64,000 nucleotides of DNA from Nostoc sp. ATCC 53789 (GTDB taxonomy: Bacteria > Cyanobacteriota > Cyanobacteriia > Cyanobacteriales > Nostocaceae), in contig NZ_CP046703.1 of the NCBI RefSeq assembly GCF_009873495.1, positions 6,104,501 through 6,168,500 of the forward strand, given 5' to 3'. Under the pieces are notes generated by a model. That model searched no databases. It saw only the letters and a list, made by a program, of their open reading frames with translations, and was not told where the DNA came from. Both the position numbers and the translations under genes were made by a program. Position 1 is the first letter of the stretch; the number at the start of each line of letters is the position of its first letter. Positions 7,912 to 16,452 of this stretch are shown in pieces.

Positions 7912-8982
7912 TTACATAGAACCAGAAAAAGTAGCATTTAACGCCCCAGCAATTTGCACAAATACTTGACTAGCTTTGGAGTTAGGGTCAACGAGTGTTA
8001 GGGGTTCTCCGATATCGCCACCGTTACAGATGAGGGGATCAATGGGAATCTGCCCTAAAAGAGGTGCTTTGAGTTCTTCTACTAACTTTTGACCGCCACC
8101 ACTACCGAAAATCGGAATTTTTTCGCCACCATTCCCCATGAAATAGCTCATATTTTCAATAATCCCGATAACAGGAACCCCAACTTGGCGAAACATATAA
8201 ACGCTGCGGCGGACATCCGAAATTGCCACATTTTGGGGAGTTGTTACCAATATTACCCCGCAAATCGGGCTTTCTTGCACGATAGTAATTTGAGCATCAC
8301 CAGTACCAGGAGGAAGGTCAATTAATAAATAATCCAGTTCTCCCCACTCGACTTCATGGATAAACTGGGTGATGATTTTATGTAAAACTGGGCCGCGCCA
8401 AGCTAAAGGATGGTCTGCTTCAGCCAACAGTCCCACAGACATAACTTTAATACCGTGGGCTTCTAATGGTACAAACCTTTGACCTTTGGGAGTATCAATA
8501 ACTTTCACTTCAGATTTACCCAGTCCCAGCATTTGGGGAACATTGGGGCCGTAAACATCAGCATCCAACAGACCGACTTTTGCCCCAGCCAATTGTAAAG
8601 CTGCTGCTAAATTAACCGCAGTGGTAGATTTCCCCACACCCCCCTTACCACTGGAAACTGCTAGAGTTGTTCTTACTCTTGGAATGGTGCAGAGTTGAAT
8701 GTAAGTTTTTTTGCTCCAAGTTAGGGATGATAATACAGTTTGAATCTCGGTTTCTAATTGATGTTGATGGGAACCAATATACAAACGCAAATATATATAA
8801 TCATCAACCATCCGCAGATTTCGCACCATCCCCAGACTAATAATGTCATTTTTTAGGGTGCGATCGCTAATCTGCTTGAGAAGCTTCACAACTTCTTGTT
8901 TCCGGGCGATGGTGAGGGAGTCGCCAGAAGAAGCTTGTACTTCTTCATCTGAACGCTGGAAAGGTAATTGATGGTTTGACAT
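7912..8982 (-). CDS. Mrp/NBP35-type P-loop ATPase (Fe-S cluster carrier family)
   Basis: A 356-residue protein with an N-terminal DUF59/MIP18-like domain (about 25-100) and a C-terminal MinD-like ATPase. The deviant Walker A SSGKGGVGKSTTAVNLA begins at about residue 110, LLIDLPPGTGD is the Walker B region, and GLLDADVYGPNVPQMLG is the typical Mrp motif. The C-terminal CxxC found in many Mrp proteins is absent; only isolated Cys residues are seen (near 98, 265 and 325), so cluster binding, if any, uses another arrangement. It lies upstream of the AprA-like Fe-S module on the same strand with a 132-bp gap, suggesting a role in maturing the ferredoxin, though Mrp is also a general housekeeping factor. 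Confidence 0.92.
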   Translation of the reverse strand: MSNHQLPFQRSDEEVQASSGDSLTIARKQEVVKLLKQISDRTLKNDIISLGMVRNLRMVDDYIYLRLYIGSHQHQLETEIQTVLSSLTWSKKTYIQLCTIPRVRTTLAVSSGKGGVGKSTTAVNLAAALQLAGAKVGLLDADVYGPNVPQMLGLGKSEVKVIDTPKGQRFVPLEAHGIKVMSVGLLAEADHPLAWRGPVLHKIITQFIHEVEWGELDYLLIDLPPGTGDAQITIVQESPICGVILVTTPQNVAISDVRRSVYMFRQVGVPVIGIIENMSYFMGNGGEKIPIFGSGGGQKLVEELKAPLLGQIPIDPLICNGGDIGEPLTLVDPNSKASQVFVQIAGALNATFSGSM

Positions 8983-9523
8983 GAAGAACTCCGCAAAGAT
9001 AATCTATCAAATCTGGCGTGCAAATTAAATATTCGGCAGCTTGGGTGCTAGTTTTGTGATGCACATAAATTTTGGACAAGTCTGATTGAGAACACTCTCT
9101 CTTACAACATTGAGCGCCCCGACAATGAACGCGCTACGAAGAGAACTAAGCTATGGACAAGTATTAAATTATGGGAAATTTTGACTCTAAATTTTGAGAA
9201 GAAATCTTTGCTGAAATACTTGTTTTTTAGTAAAGACTATGGAATACTCCTGATATAGTACAGTAAATCAATCGACAATTAGTATTTTAAGCGCTGGTAA
9301 GCTTGCCAGTCAAACAATTGGCGTTGCTGAATTCAGGTATGAAAATTATTTTGCGTAATTTCAAAACCTTATATAGAGACGTTCTATTGCAACGTTTCTC
9401 CACCAAGATTTATATATCTAATCAGCAACGCTAAATAATTTAACTAGTAGGAGTGAGTTTATAATTTTACTTTGCAACAGAGATTTTTACGTATTCTGGG
9501 TTTAACAGTTTCATCGGCGTAAA
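8983..9523. other. Divergent intergenic region between the Mrp and FGE genes
   Basis: No gene is supported in these 541 bases. The only structured part is the MITE-like repeat at 9321-9431. Promoters for both divergent genes should lie here but I cannot place them confidently. Confidence 0.5.
9321..9431. mobile_element. MITE-like element with GCGTTGCTGA terminal inverted repeats
   Basis: GCGTTGCTGA at 9321-9330 is mirrored by TCAGCAACGC at 9422-9431. The 111-bp interior includes the imperfect palindrome GAGACGTTCTATTGCAACG related to the dispersed TGTAGAGACG units. No coding capacity. No clear target duplication is visible. Confidence 0.6.
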
Positions 9524-10522
9524 ATGCGAAAAAAACATTGCTTTTTAACGCTACTGCTGATTCAGCCAGTTGCACTCATATCACTATTGAGCAATTTATC
9601 CGCATTAGCAGTTACCGTTAATCTCTGTCCTCCAGAGATGGTACTCATTTCTGGAGGTATTTTCAATATGGGAGCGGATGATTCGGGTTTTGTGGAAGAG
9701 CGAACAGCGAAAAATGTTACAGTTACCTCCTTCTGCATTGATAAATACGAGGTGACAAACGCCCAATTTGCTGAGTTTGTCAAAGCAACAAAGTATGTAA
9801 CAGTTGCACAACGCCCTTTGTCAAAAGAACAGTTTCCCGACTTACCAGATGAGCAGAGATTACCAGGTTCTCTGGTGTTTCATCAGCCACAACAAGGTGT
9901 TAAGCAAGTCCAATTTCTCAGTTGGTGGCATTGGACACCTGGTGCTAACTGGCAGCATCCCTTTGGCAGTGATAGCACTGTTGTAGGTAAAGAAAAATAC
10001 CCAGTTGTGCATATTGCCTACGAGGATGCCCAAGCTTATGCAATATGGGCAGGAAAATCCTTACCAACAGAAGCACAGTGGGAATATGCGGCTCGTGGTG
10101 GCTTAGATGGCGCAACTTATACCTGGGGTAATCAATATTCGGAGAAAAAAGCCAACACCTGGCAGGGGATTTTCCCTTTTTTCAATACCAAAGCTGATGG
10201 TTATATAGGAACGGCAAAAGTAGGCTCTTTTTCGGCCAATGGTTATGGACTTTACGATATGACCGGTAATGTTTGGGAATGGACTTCCGACTGGTTCAGT
10301 TTAGGACATAGCAACAAAGCTCACAGTGTCAACCCCACAGGAGCAAGTAAAAGTTTTGACCCTAAAAAACCCACAGAGATTGCTCTTCATGTAATCAAAG
10401 GCGGCTCTTATTTATGTGCGCCGAACTATTGCAGCCGCTACCGTCCAGCCGCACGAGAGTCTCAAGCCCCCGATACAGGAACTAGCCATATCGGGTTTCG
10501 CTTGGTGAAGAACCTGGTTTAA
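9524..10522 (+). CDS. Formylglycine-generating enzyme (SUMF1/FGE type), exported
   Basis: A 332-residue FGE-sulfatase-domain protein. Residues 1-29 form a signal peptide (positive MRKK, hydrophobic core, ALA cleavage site). The C-terminal core has GNVWEWTSDWF at about 243 and GGSYLCAPNYCSRYRPAAR at 293-311; Cys298 and Cys303 are spaced as the copper-binding redox pair of genuine FGE, which separates it from EgtB and PvdO relatives that lack both Cys. FGE oxidises the Cys of CxPxR in sulfatases to formylglycine. A sulfatase with CSPTR lies 88 bp downstream on the same strand, so this is an enzyme-client pair and probably an operon. Because that sulfatase is disrupted, this FGE may now lack its local client. 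Confidence 0.92.
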   Translation: MRKKHCFLTLLLIQPVALISLLSNLSALAVTVNLCPPEMVLISGGIFNMGADDSGFVEERTAKNVTVTSFCIDKYEVTNAQFAEFVKATKYVTVAQRPLSKEQFPDLPDEQRLPGSLVFHQPQQGVKQVQFLSWWHWTPGANWQHPFGSDSTVVGKEKYPVVHIAYEDAQAYAIWAGKSLPTEAQWEYAARGGLDGATYTWGNQYSEKKANTWQGIFPFFNTKADGYIGTAKVGSFSANGYGLYDMTGNVWEWTSDWFSLGHSNKAHSVNPTGASKSFDPKKPTEIALHVIKGGSYLCAPNYCSRYRPAARESQAPDTGTSHIGFRLVKNLV

Positions 10523-10610
10523 AGCATATTTTCATTAGATTGCACTCTTAAGTCCTTTGGAGTAACTCTGCGTCTCTGCGTGAGAAAAAAATAGCTATGA
10601 AAGGTATTGT

Positions 10611-11848
10611 ATGTTGAGTTTAATTTTTCGGGCAATCGCTCTATCTCTGGTCATCACCTTGTTGATGGTTAGTAACCCTGCCCTAGCAGCTACATCAAAG
10701 GTTCTCCCTATTCGTCCACCGTCTTTTCAAGGTGAAATTGGCACAACTTACAAAGAGTCAACACCCGATTTTCCCGCCCCAATCACTGCTCCTAAAAATG
10801 CTCCTAATGTCTTATTAGTACTACTGGATGATGTGGGCTTTGGGCAGGCAAGTACTTTTGGTGGTTCTATAGAAACCCCCAATCTGACTCGTTTAGCAGA
10901 AAAAGGATTACGCTACAACCAATTCCACACTACAGCCCTTTGCTCACCTACCAGGGCAGCTTTGTTAACTGGGCGCAATCATCATTCTGTGGGTACAGGT
11001 GTAGTGGCAGAGTTAGCAACCGGTTATCCAGGTTACACGACTATTTTACCCAAGAGTGCGGCTACTGTGGCGGAAGTGCTGCGTCAAAACGGTTATAATA
11101 CTGCGGCTTTTGGCAAATGGCACAATACACCAGATTATGAAACCAGTGCAGTGGGGCCTTTCGATCGCTGGCCGACAGGTTTAGGATTTGAGTATTTTTA
11201 CGGTTTTATGGGTGGTGATACTAACCAATGGAGTCCGGCTTTGGTAGAAAATACCAAGCGGGTTGCACCACCAATCAATAATCCTAATTACCATTTAACT
11301 CCAGATTTAGTAGACCATGCGATCGCCTGGATTCGTTCTCAACAATCCATTGCTCCTGAAAAACCTTTCTTCACCTATCTGGCTACCGGTGCTACCCATG
11401 CACCCCACCACGCCCCCAAAGCCTGGATTGACAAGTATCAAGGCAAATTTGACCAAGGCTGGGATAAATTGCGGGAAGAAACCTTTGTCCGTCAGAAACA
11501 ACTGGGTGTAATTCCTGCCAATGCCCAGCTTACTCCCCGTGCCAAAGAATTCCCCGCTTGGGATTCTCTATCTCAAGATGAACAAAGAATTTATGCCCAT
11601 GAAATGGAGGTGTTTGCAGGATTTTTAGCACATACAGACTATGAAGTCGGACGGTTGATTGATGCTATAGACAAACTTGGGGAATTAGATAACACCTTAG
11701 TAATCTATATCGTCGGTGATAACGGCGCTAGTGCCGAAGGTGGTTTAACTGGTAGCGTCAATGAACTGAAAGTCTTTAACAGAATACCGGAAAGCCAAGA
11801 ACAACTTTTAGCTTCCTTGAATGACTTAGGTAGTCCCAAAACCTTTAA
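10611..11848 (+). pseudogene. Arylsulfatase, 5' fragment (interrupted by an insertion sequence)
   Basis: N-terminal 412 codons of a type I sulfatase. Residues 1-27 are a signal peptide ending ALA. LLDDVGFG (about 71-78) gives the metal-binding Asp pair, and CSPTRAALLTG starts at Cys111, the residue that FGE would convert to formylglycine. Reading is broken at 11848 by an IS; the inverted repeat of the IS adds about ten foreign codons and a stop at 11877-11879. Joining 10611-11848 to 13409-14507 restores one open frame of 778 residues with the junction KTFNHYHAGWAWAG, as expected for PAS-type arylsulfatases. The substrate (a sulfate ester or sulfated polysaccharide) is unknown. The fragment keeps the active site but lacks the C-terminal part of the fold, so it is probably inactive. 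Confidence 0.93.
11846..11848. repeat. Target-site duplication TAA, left copy (right copy 13406-13408)
   Basis: TAA flanks the insertion sequence on both sides; keeping one copy restores the sulfatase frame. A duplication of only TA, with an extra A at one IS end, is an equally good reading. Confidence 0.75.
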
Positions 11849-11902
11849 GGGACTTCCAGAAAATAAAATATACAGATAATAAAAATGATAATCATTGTTA
11901 GG

Positions 11903-11941
11903 GGGGTGGGAGAGGCTGCCGTTGGCAGCCTCTCCCACCCC
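11903..11941. repeat. Left subterminal hairpin of the IS
   Basis: An 18-bp perfect stem with a 3-nt GTT loop; the tip is GCTGCCGTTGGCAGC. It lies between the left inverted repeat and the transposase start and may block read-through transcription or translation from the sulfatase into the transposase. Confidence 0.85.
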
Positions 11942-11977
11942 AAGTTGTAGTAAATTGAATGATGATTCGATTTTGGG

Positions 11978-13215
11978 ATGTTTGAGGTGTCAATACAATT
12001 AACAGATTCATTGAAAAAGTTATTGAAGGAAACCGCACATCAATTAAAGGGAGCAGCTAAACGTAGGTTCATTGCACAAACAGTTGTGGCATTAGGACAC
12101 GGAGGAAAGTCTATAGCAGAGCGAGAGTTAGGATGGAACCGTGTAACTATTGGTAAAGGAATTAAAGAATTAAATAGTGGTATCACTTGTGTGGATAATT
12201 ATCAAGGTAGAGGAAGAAAAAAAGCAGAAGAACACCTACCAACTCTTTTAGAAGATATCAAAAAACTAGTCGATTCTCAAAGTCAAATAGACCCGACTTT
12301 TAAAAGTCAAAGACTCTATACCCGACTGGGCGCATCTGTTGTAAGACATCAATTAATTGAAAAATTTGGTTATGCTGAAGAAGAATTACCAACTTCAGAA
12401 ACAATTCGTGTCAAGTTAAATGATTTAGGGTATCGCCTCAAGAGGGTTGCCAAAATTCAACCTCAAAAAAAATTCCCGAAACTGATGCAATCTTTGAGCA
12501 ATTAGCTATAGTTCACCAAGAAGCTTCAGATGACCCAACTATTTTACGTTTAAGCTTGGATGCGAAAGCTCGCGTAAATATCGGCTCCTTTGATCGTGGT
12601 GGTAGAAATCGAGTACCAACAGAAACTGATGACCACGACTTCAAACCAAAAACAACTGTAGCTCCTTATGGTATCTTTCTTCCAGACCTTGACGAGCTAT
12701 TTTTGTATTTTACAGAATCCAAAGTAACTAGCGATTTTATCGTTGACATTTTAGGGGATTTTTGGAAATCAGAAAGCTGGCGATTTTCGGAAATAAAAAC
12801 TTTACTTATTAATCAAGATAATGGAGGAGAAAATAGTTCTCGACGTACTCAGTTTATGAAACGTATAGTTGAATTTGCTCAATCATACAAATTAAATATA
12901 CGTTTAGCTTATTACCCTCCCTATCACAGTAAATATAATCCAATTGAAAGAACTTGGGCTGTTTTGGAGAATCATTGGAATGGCAGTATTTTAGACGATG
13001 TGGAAACTGCATTAAATTTTGCTAAGACTATGACGTGGAATGGTAAAAGTCCAGTTGTTAAGTTAGTTACTCAGACTTACTCTAGCGGAGTCCGTCTAAC
13101 TAAAAAAGCTATGCAAGAAATTGAAAATAAGATTGAACGTTTGACTAATTTTACCGAAGATAATTTACCAAATTTAGGTAAGTGGTTTATTGATATCTGT
13201 TGTGGAGTAACGTAA
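11978..13215 (+). CDS. DDE transposase made by -1 frameshifting (ISAzo13-like)
   Basis: Two overlapping frames encode one transposase of about 412 residues. The first frame (11978-12505) gives the N-terminal DNA-binding half with a helix-turn-helix-like GHGGKSIAERELGWNRVTIG segment. The second (frame -1, through 13215) gives the catalytic half. The shift site is A8 at 12465-12472: reading back one base there joins PQKK to IPETDAIFEQLAIVHQEA. Catalytic residues are Asp in LSLDAKARV, Asp in NQDNGGEN and Glu in NPIERTW. The direction of the frame change (-1) and the A-run fit programmed ribosomal frameshifting or transcriptional slippage rather than decay. Both halves look intact, so the element may be active. 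Confidence 0.88.
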
Positions 13216-13314
13216 TTTTCAAAAAGTTAAAAGCGCAAAAATAGTCGATAGCAATTCAGCTCACTGCATTTAAGAACTCTCTTTGTGCAGACATTTATCT
13301 TGCCTATTTATTGA

Positions 13315-13351
13315 GGGAGAAAGGGGTTGCCGTTGGCAACCCCTTTCTCCC
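13315..13351. repeat. Right subterminal hairpin of the IS
   Basis: A 17-bp perfect stem with a GTT loop; the tip is GTTGCCGTTGGCAAC. It mirrors the left hairpin in placement and tip but differs along the stem on both arms together, which suggests that structure is selected. Confidence 0.85.
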
Positions 13352-13408
13352 CCTTAAAATGATTATCATTTTTATTGACTGTATATTTTATTCTCTGGAA
13401 GTCCCTAA

Positions 13409-14507
13409 TCATTATCATGCAGGCTGGGCTTGGGCAGGAACTACACCCTTTCAATGGACAAAACAAATTGCCTCTCACTTTGGTGGTACTCGTAATCCCT
13501 TAGTTGTTGCTTGGGGCAACCAAATTAAAGATCGTGGTGGACTCCGCAGCCAATTCCATCATGTCATTGATATTACACCTACAATTCTCGAAGCGACAGG
13601 AATTACTGTACCGACTGAAGTTAACGGCGTGAAACAACAGAAAATTGAAGGTACTAGCCTAGTCTACACATTTGATGATCCTGATGCTTCTTCCCAACGC
13701 AAAACACAGTATTTCGAGATGTTCGGAAACCGAGCTATTTATAATAACGGATGGATAGCTGCGGCTCGTCACCCGCGCTTGCCTTGGCAGGGGACAATCA
13801 ATGCTGATTTCGAGCAAGATCCTTGGGAACTATACAACATTGAGGAAGATTTCAGCGAGGCAAATAACCTAGCAGACAAAAATCCAGAGAAACTGGAAAA
13901 ACTGCAAAAGTTGTTTTTATCAGAAGCGCGTAAACACAAAGTTTTACCATTAGACGATCGCGTTTCTGAACGGTTTGATGTCAAAATTCGTCCCTCTCTA
14001 GACGCAGGACGCACTACATTTATTTACTATCCTGGTGCAGTACCAATCCCCGAAGGTAGCGCCCCAAACCTCAAAAACAGATCATTCACCATCAAGGCTG
14101 ATGTAGAGATTCCAGAAAATGGTGCTGAGGGTGTCTTGTTAACTCAAGGTGGACGCTTTGCTGGTTGGGGCTTTTTTATCGAAGATGGTAAACCAACTTA
14201 TACCTACAATTTTGCAAATGCAGAGCGATACATTATTCAATCTCCTGAAAAATTACCCCCAGGGAAAGCAACAATAGGATTTGATTTTGATTATGACGGT
14301 GGTGTTGGTGCAGGAGGAACTGGAAAATTGTTCATCGACAATCAACAGGTAGCTCAAGGCCGAATTGAAAAAACTATACCTTATCGTGTGGCTTTAGATG
14401 AAACCTTTGATGTTGGTCGAGATACGGGTACACCTGTAGTTGACACCTATCAAGTACCGTTTGCTTTTACAGGTAATTTACAGAAAGTTACTCTAAACCT
14501 GAAATAA
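13409..14507 (+). pseudogene. Arylsulfatase, 3' fragment
   Basis: C-terminal 366 residues of the interrupted sulfatase, beginning at NHYHAGWAWAG and containing TPFQWTKQIASHFGGTRNP (active-site Lys/His region) and then, from about 14050 on, a beta-rich C-terminal domain with the pattern seen in long PAS sulfatases (ADVEIPENGAEGVLLTQGG). The IS end happens to provide an in-frame ATG at 13359, so a truncated protein could be translated, but it would lack the signal peptide and the CSPTR active site. The stop codon lies inside an 18-bp direct repeat that flanks a MITE-like element. Confidence 0.92.
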
Positions 14508-14513
14508 GTTTAG

Positions 14514-14669
14514 CAGGGTGGTTTCATACAACCAGAGAAAAACTAAAACCGGGTTTCAAAGCCTCTCTCCGTTTCGGGGAGAGGAATGGAAGTGGGGTAA
14601 AAAGCCATGCCACAAAACAAGAAATCAAAACTTATGTATTTTTATTTTTTCGTATGAAACCACCCTGAA
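14514..14669. mobile_element. MITE-like element just after the sulfatase stop, flanked by 18-bp direct repeats
   Basis: Perfect 16-bp terminal inverted repeats (CAGGGTGGTTTCATAC at 14514-14529 and its complement at 14654-14669) bound a 156-bp non-coding element. It is flanked exactly by perfect 18-bp direct repeats (AACCTGAAATAAGTTTAG at 14496-14513 and 14670-14687) containing the last sense codons and stop of the sulfatase. Confidence 0.88.
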
Positions 14670-14689
14670 CCTGAAATAAGTTTAGGGGT

Positions 14690-14717
14690 ATAGACGTTCC
14701 TAGTAACGTCTATACAA
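14690..14717. terminator. Hairpin downstream of the sulfatase
   Basis: GTATAGACGTT and AACGTCTATAC form an 11-bp stem just after the right direct repeat. No T-run follows, so a terminator role is tentative; it belongs to the dispersed GACGTT palindrome group. Confidence 0.4.
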
Positions 14718-14892
14718 AATGTCTTTACACCTTTGCATCGAATACTTATCAGTTAAGGGGAAAGGGAAAAGGGAAAGAAAAAACCTTTAACCATGACCTG
14801 ATTCTGAGTTAAAAATGTAAAAACCGAGAAGTTTTGCCTCTACATTTACTCTTACAATATCCATAAAAACGATCGCGCGAAAGCAAAAAATT

Positions 14893-15768
14893 ATGAATGA
14901 AATTATCTCCATACTTGACAAAATCGCATTCCTTTCGTTTGTCGTTGCAACTATGTTTGGTACAGGGTTAAAGTTAACTTTACAACAGATTTGGGAACCA
15001 CTCCGCAATATCCGTTTAGTTATTTTATCACTGGCAGCAAATTTTTTAATTGTACCCCTTTTTATCTATTTGCTGTTGCAAGTAGTACCTGTAACCGAAC
15101 CTGTAAAAGCTGGTTTTATCATTATGGCGTTAGCATCAGGCCCTCCAGCCTTACCCAAACTGGCTCAAATAGTTAAGGGTAATTTAGCTTTTTCTACAGG
15201 TTTAATGATGTTGCTAATGTTTGGCACAGTATTTTATATGCCAATTGCACTACCGTTAGTTTTGCAAGGTGTACAAGTCAATTCTTGGGATATTGCCAAA
15301 CCTTTAATATTGTTGATGTTAACCCCATTAGGAATTGGGTTATTTATTAAGGCAAAATCTGAAGACATAGCCCTGAATTTTCAAGCAATTACGTTCAAAA
15401 TATCTAACTTTGGATTACTTTTAGGTTTAGTAGTGAGACTAGTAGTACACTTCAACGAGATTATCATTTTATTAAAAACAGGTGTAATCTTTGTTTGTGC
15501 TATTTTTATTATCTTCTCCTTTACTGTGGGTTATTTACTGGGTGGGCCTGGTATTGATACTCAAAGAGTTTTAGGAGTAGGGACGGCTCAACGTAATTTT
15601 GCTGCTGCTTTATTAATAGGGACGAGCAATTTTGACGATCCTAATGTAGTGAGTACCATTATGGTGACAAGTTTATTAATGATGGTTTCAGTTCTGATTT
15701 TGGGGAAAAAGTTAACAGAAGTAGACCAAGGACAGGGTGCAAAAGTAGAGTCGGTAGAAATTTCGTGA
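14893..15768 (+). CDS. Bile acid:Na+ symporter (BASS/SBF)-like membrane transporter
   Basis: A 291-residue integral membrane protein with about nine hydrophobic segments, of the SBF-like/BASS fold used for sodium-coupled uptake of organic anions. ALASGPPALPKLAQIVKGN (about residues 76-94) and GVGTAQRNFAAALLIGTSNF (about 225-244) correspond to the two discontinuous-helix regions of BASS proteins; the second keeps the TAQRN pattern. It lies after the FGE/sulfatase pair on the same strand but 385 bp away with repeats between, so co-transcription is doubtful. Uptake of an organic anion, perhaps a product of the sulfatase pathway, is only an inference. Confidence 0.8.
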   Translation: MNEIISILDKIAFLSFVVATMFGTGLKLTLQQIWEPLRNIRLVILSLAANFLIVPLFIYLLLQVVPVTEPVKAGFIIMALASGPPALPKLAQIVKGNLAFSTGLMMLLMFGTVFYMPIALPLVLQGVQVNSWDIAKPLILLMLTPLGIGLFIKAKSEDIALNFQAITFKISNFGLLLGLVVRLVVHFNEIIILLKTGVIFVCAIFIIFSFTVGYLLGGPGIDTQRVLGVGTAQRNFAAALLIGTSNFDDPNVVSTIMVTSLLMMVSVLILGKKLTEVDQGQGAKVESVEIS

Positions 15769-15912
15769 GTAACTCTCCATTGCTCTCACTACCAAGTTGA
15801 GTAAGCTGTTAAGCATTTAATTTGCACATTGAGATTGCAGGGGGGCAGGGAGCAAGGGAGAGGGTTTGCAGCTTTTATTACCATGAAAATGATGCAATTT
15901 AAATTATAGTAT

Positions 15913-16452
15913 TTACAACTCAATGATAAAACTGTCTCGCAGATGAAAGTCAGCCTCTGTGCCTCGATGAGTTAACGCCCAGTAAGTTACTTCACCATCT
16001 CTATCTTTAATAACGGTAGTAATGGCAACTTCAATTGCTTGCTCCACAGAAATGATTTTATTTAAATCAACATTTAAGGTTAGTGCTAAACGATCAGCTT
16101 GATTTTGAACATTAAACGAAAGATTTTCAAAAGCTGTTTCCTCTTGCATTCCTTGACGATACCCATCGAGGCGATAGACATTCCAGTGTCCGGCTGGGGA
16201 GAGATTGAATTCCCAATACCGTTGAGAATTTTTGATGCCAAGGAAGAACTCTAAGCAGGTGTCTTTCCACAATTCATGCTTGCGTGACGGTGTGTTTGAT
16301 GGGATGGCAATTGCAATTTCTTTTAAATCGCCTTCAAGCATATAGTGGATGGCAAATTGATTACCATCTCGCCTGATATTGCCTGCAATTTTGAAATTAG
16401 GAAGCGATTTAGTAGAAGGGAAGGGTTGTAGGGAAAATGTCTGGTTGTTCAT
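15913..16452 (-). CDS. DOMON-like domain protein
   Basis: A 179-residue beta-sandwich protein of the kind annotated as DOMON-like. The conserved pattern LWKDTCLEFFLGIK, WEFNLSPAGHWNVYRLDGYR and ALTHRGTEADFHLRDSF is visible. No signal peptide, so it is probably cytosolic. It starts within the stop codon of the upstream kinase gene (ATGA overlap at 16449-16452), which implies translational coupling and shared function. DOMON folds bind haem or sugars; with a sugar-kinase-like partner, sugar binding is the more likely inference. Confidence 0.75.
   Translation of the reverse strand: MNNQTFSLQPFPSTKSLPNFKIAGNIRRDGNQFAIHYMLEGDLKEIAIAIPSNTPSRKHELWKDTCLEFFLGIKNSQRYWEFNLSPAGHWNVYRLDGYRQGMQEETAFENLSFNVQNQADRLALTLNVDLNKIISVEQAIEVAITTVIKDRDGEVTYWALTHRGTEADFHLRDSFIIEL

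Larger units (their letters stand above)
11849..13405 (+). mobile_element. Insertion sequence (ISAzo13-like) inside the sulfatase gene
   Basis: A 1,557-bp element bounded by about 54-bp imperfect terminal inverted repeats beginning GGGACTTCCAGA (left 11849-11902, right 13352-13405, about five mismatches). It is flanked by TAA repeats and carries one frameshifted transposase gene. Just inside each inverted repeat is a strong hairpin (11903-11941 and 13315-13351) with the same GCCGTTGGC tip. The family assignment comes from transposase resemblance recalled from ISAzo13/Rhodopirellula-type DDE transposases and was not verified by search; IS630 superfamily is the alternative. Confidence 0.93.

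Noticed and set aside
11978..13215. Two independent transposase genes
   Set aside because: The second frame starts within a conserved segment and catalytic residues are split from the DNA-binding part; the A8 run and -1 offset fit one frameshifted gene.
13311..14507. A separate sulfatase gene with its own start
   Set aside because: It lacks signal peptide and CSPTR, and joins in frame with the upstream fragment once the IS is removed.
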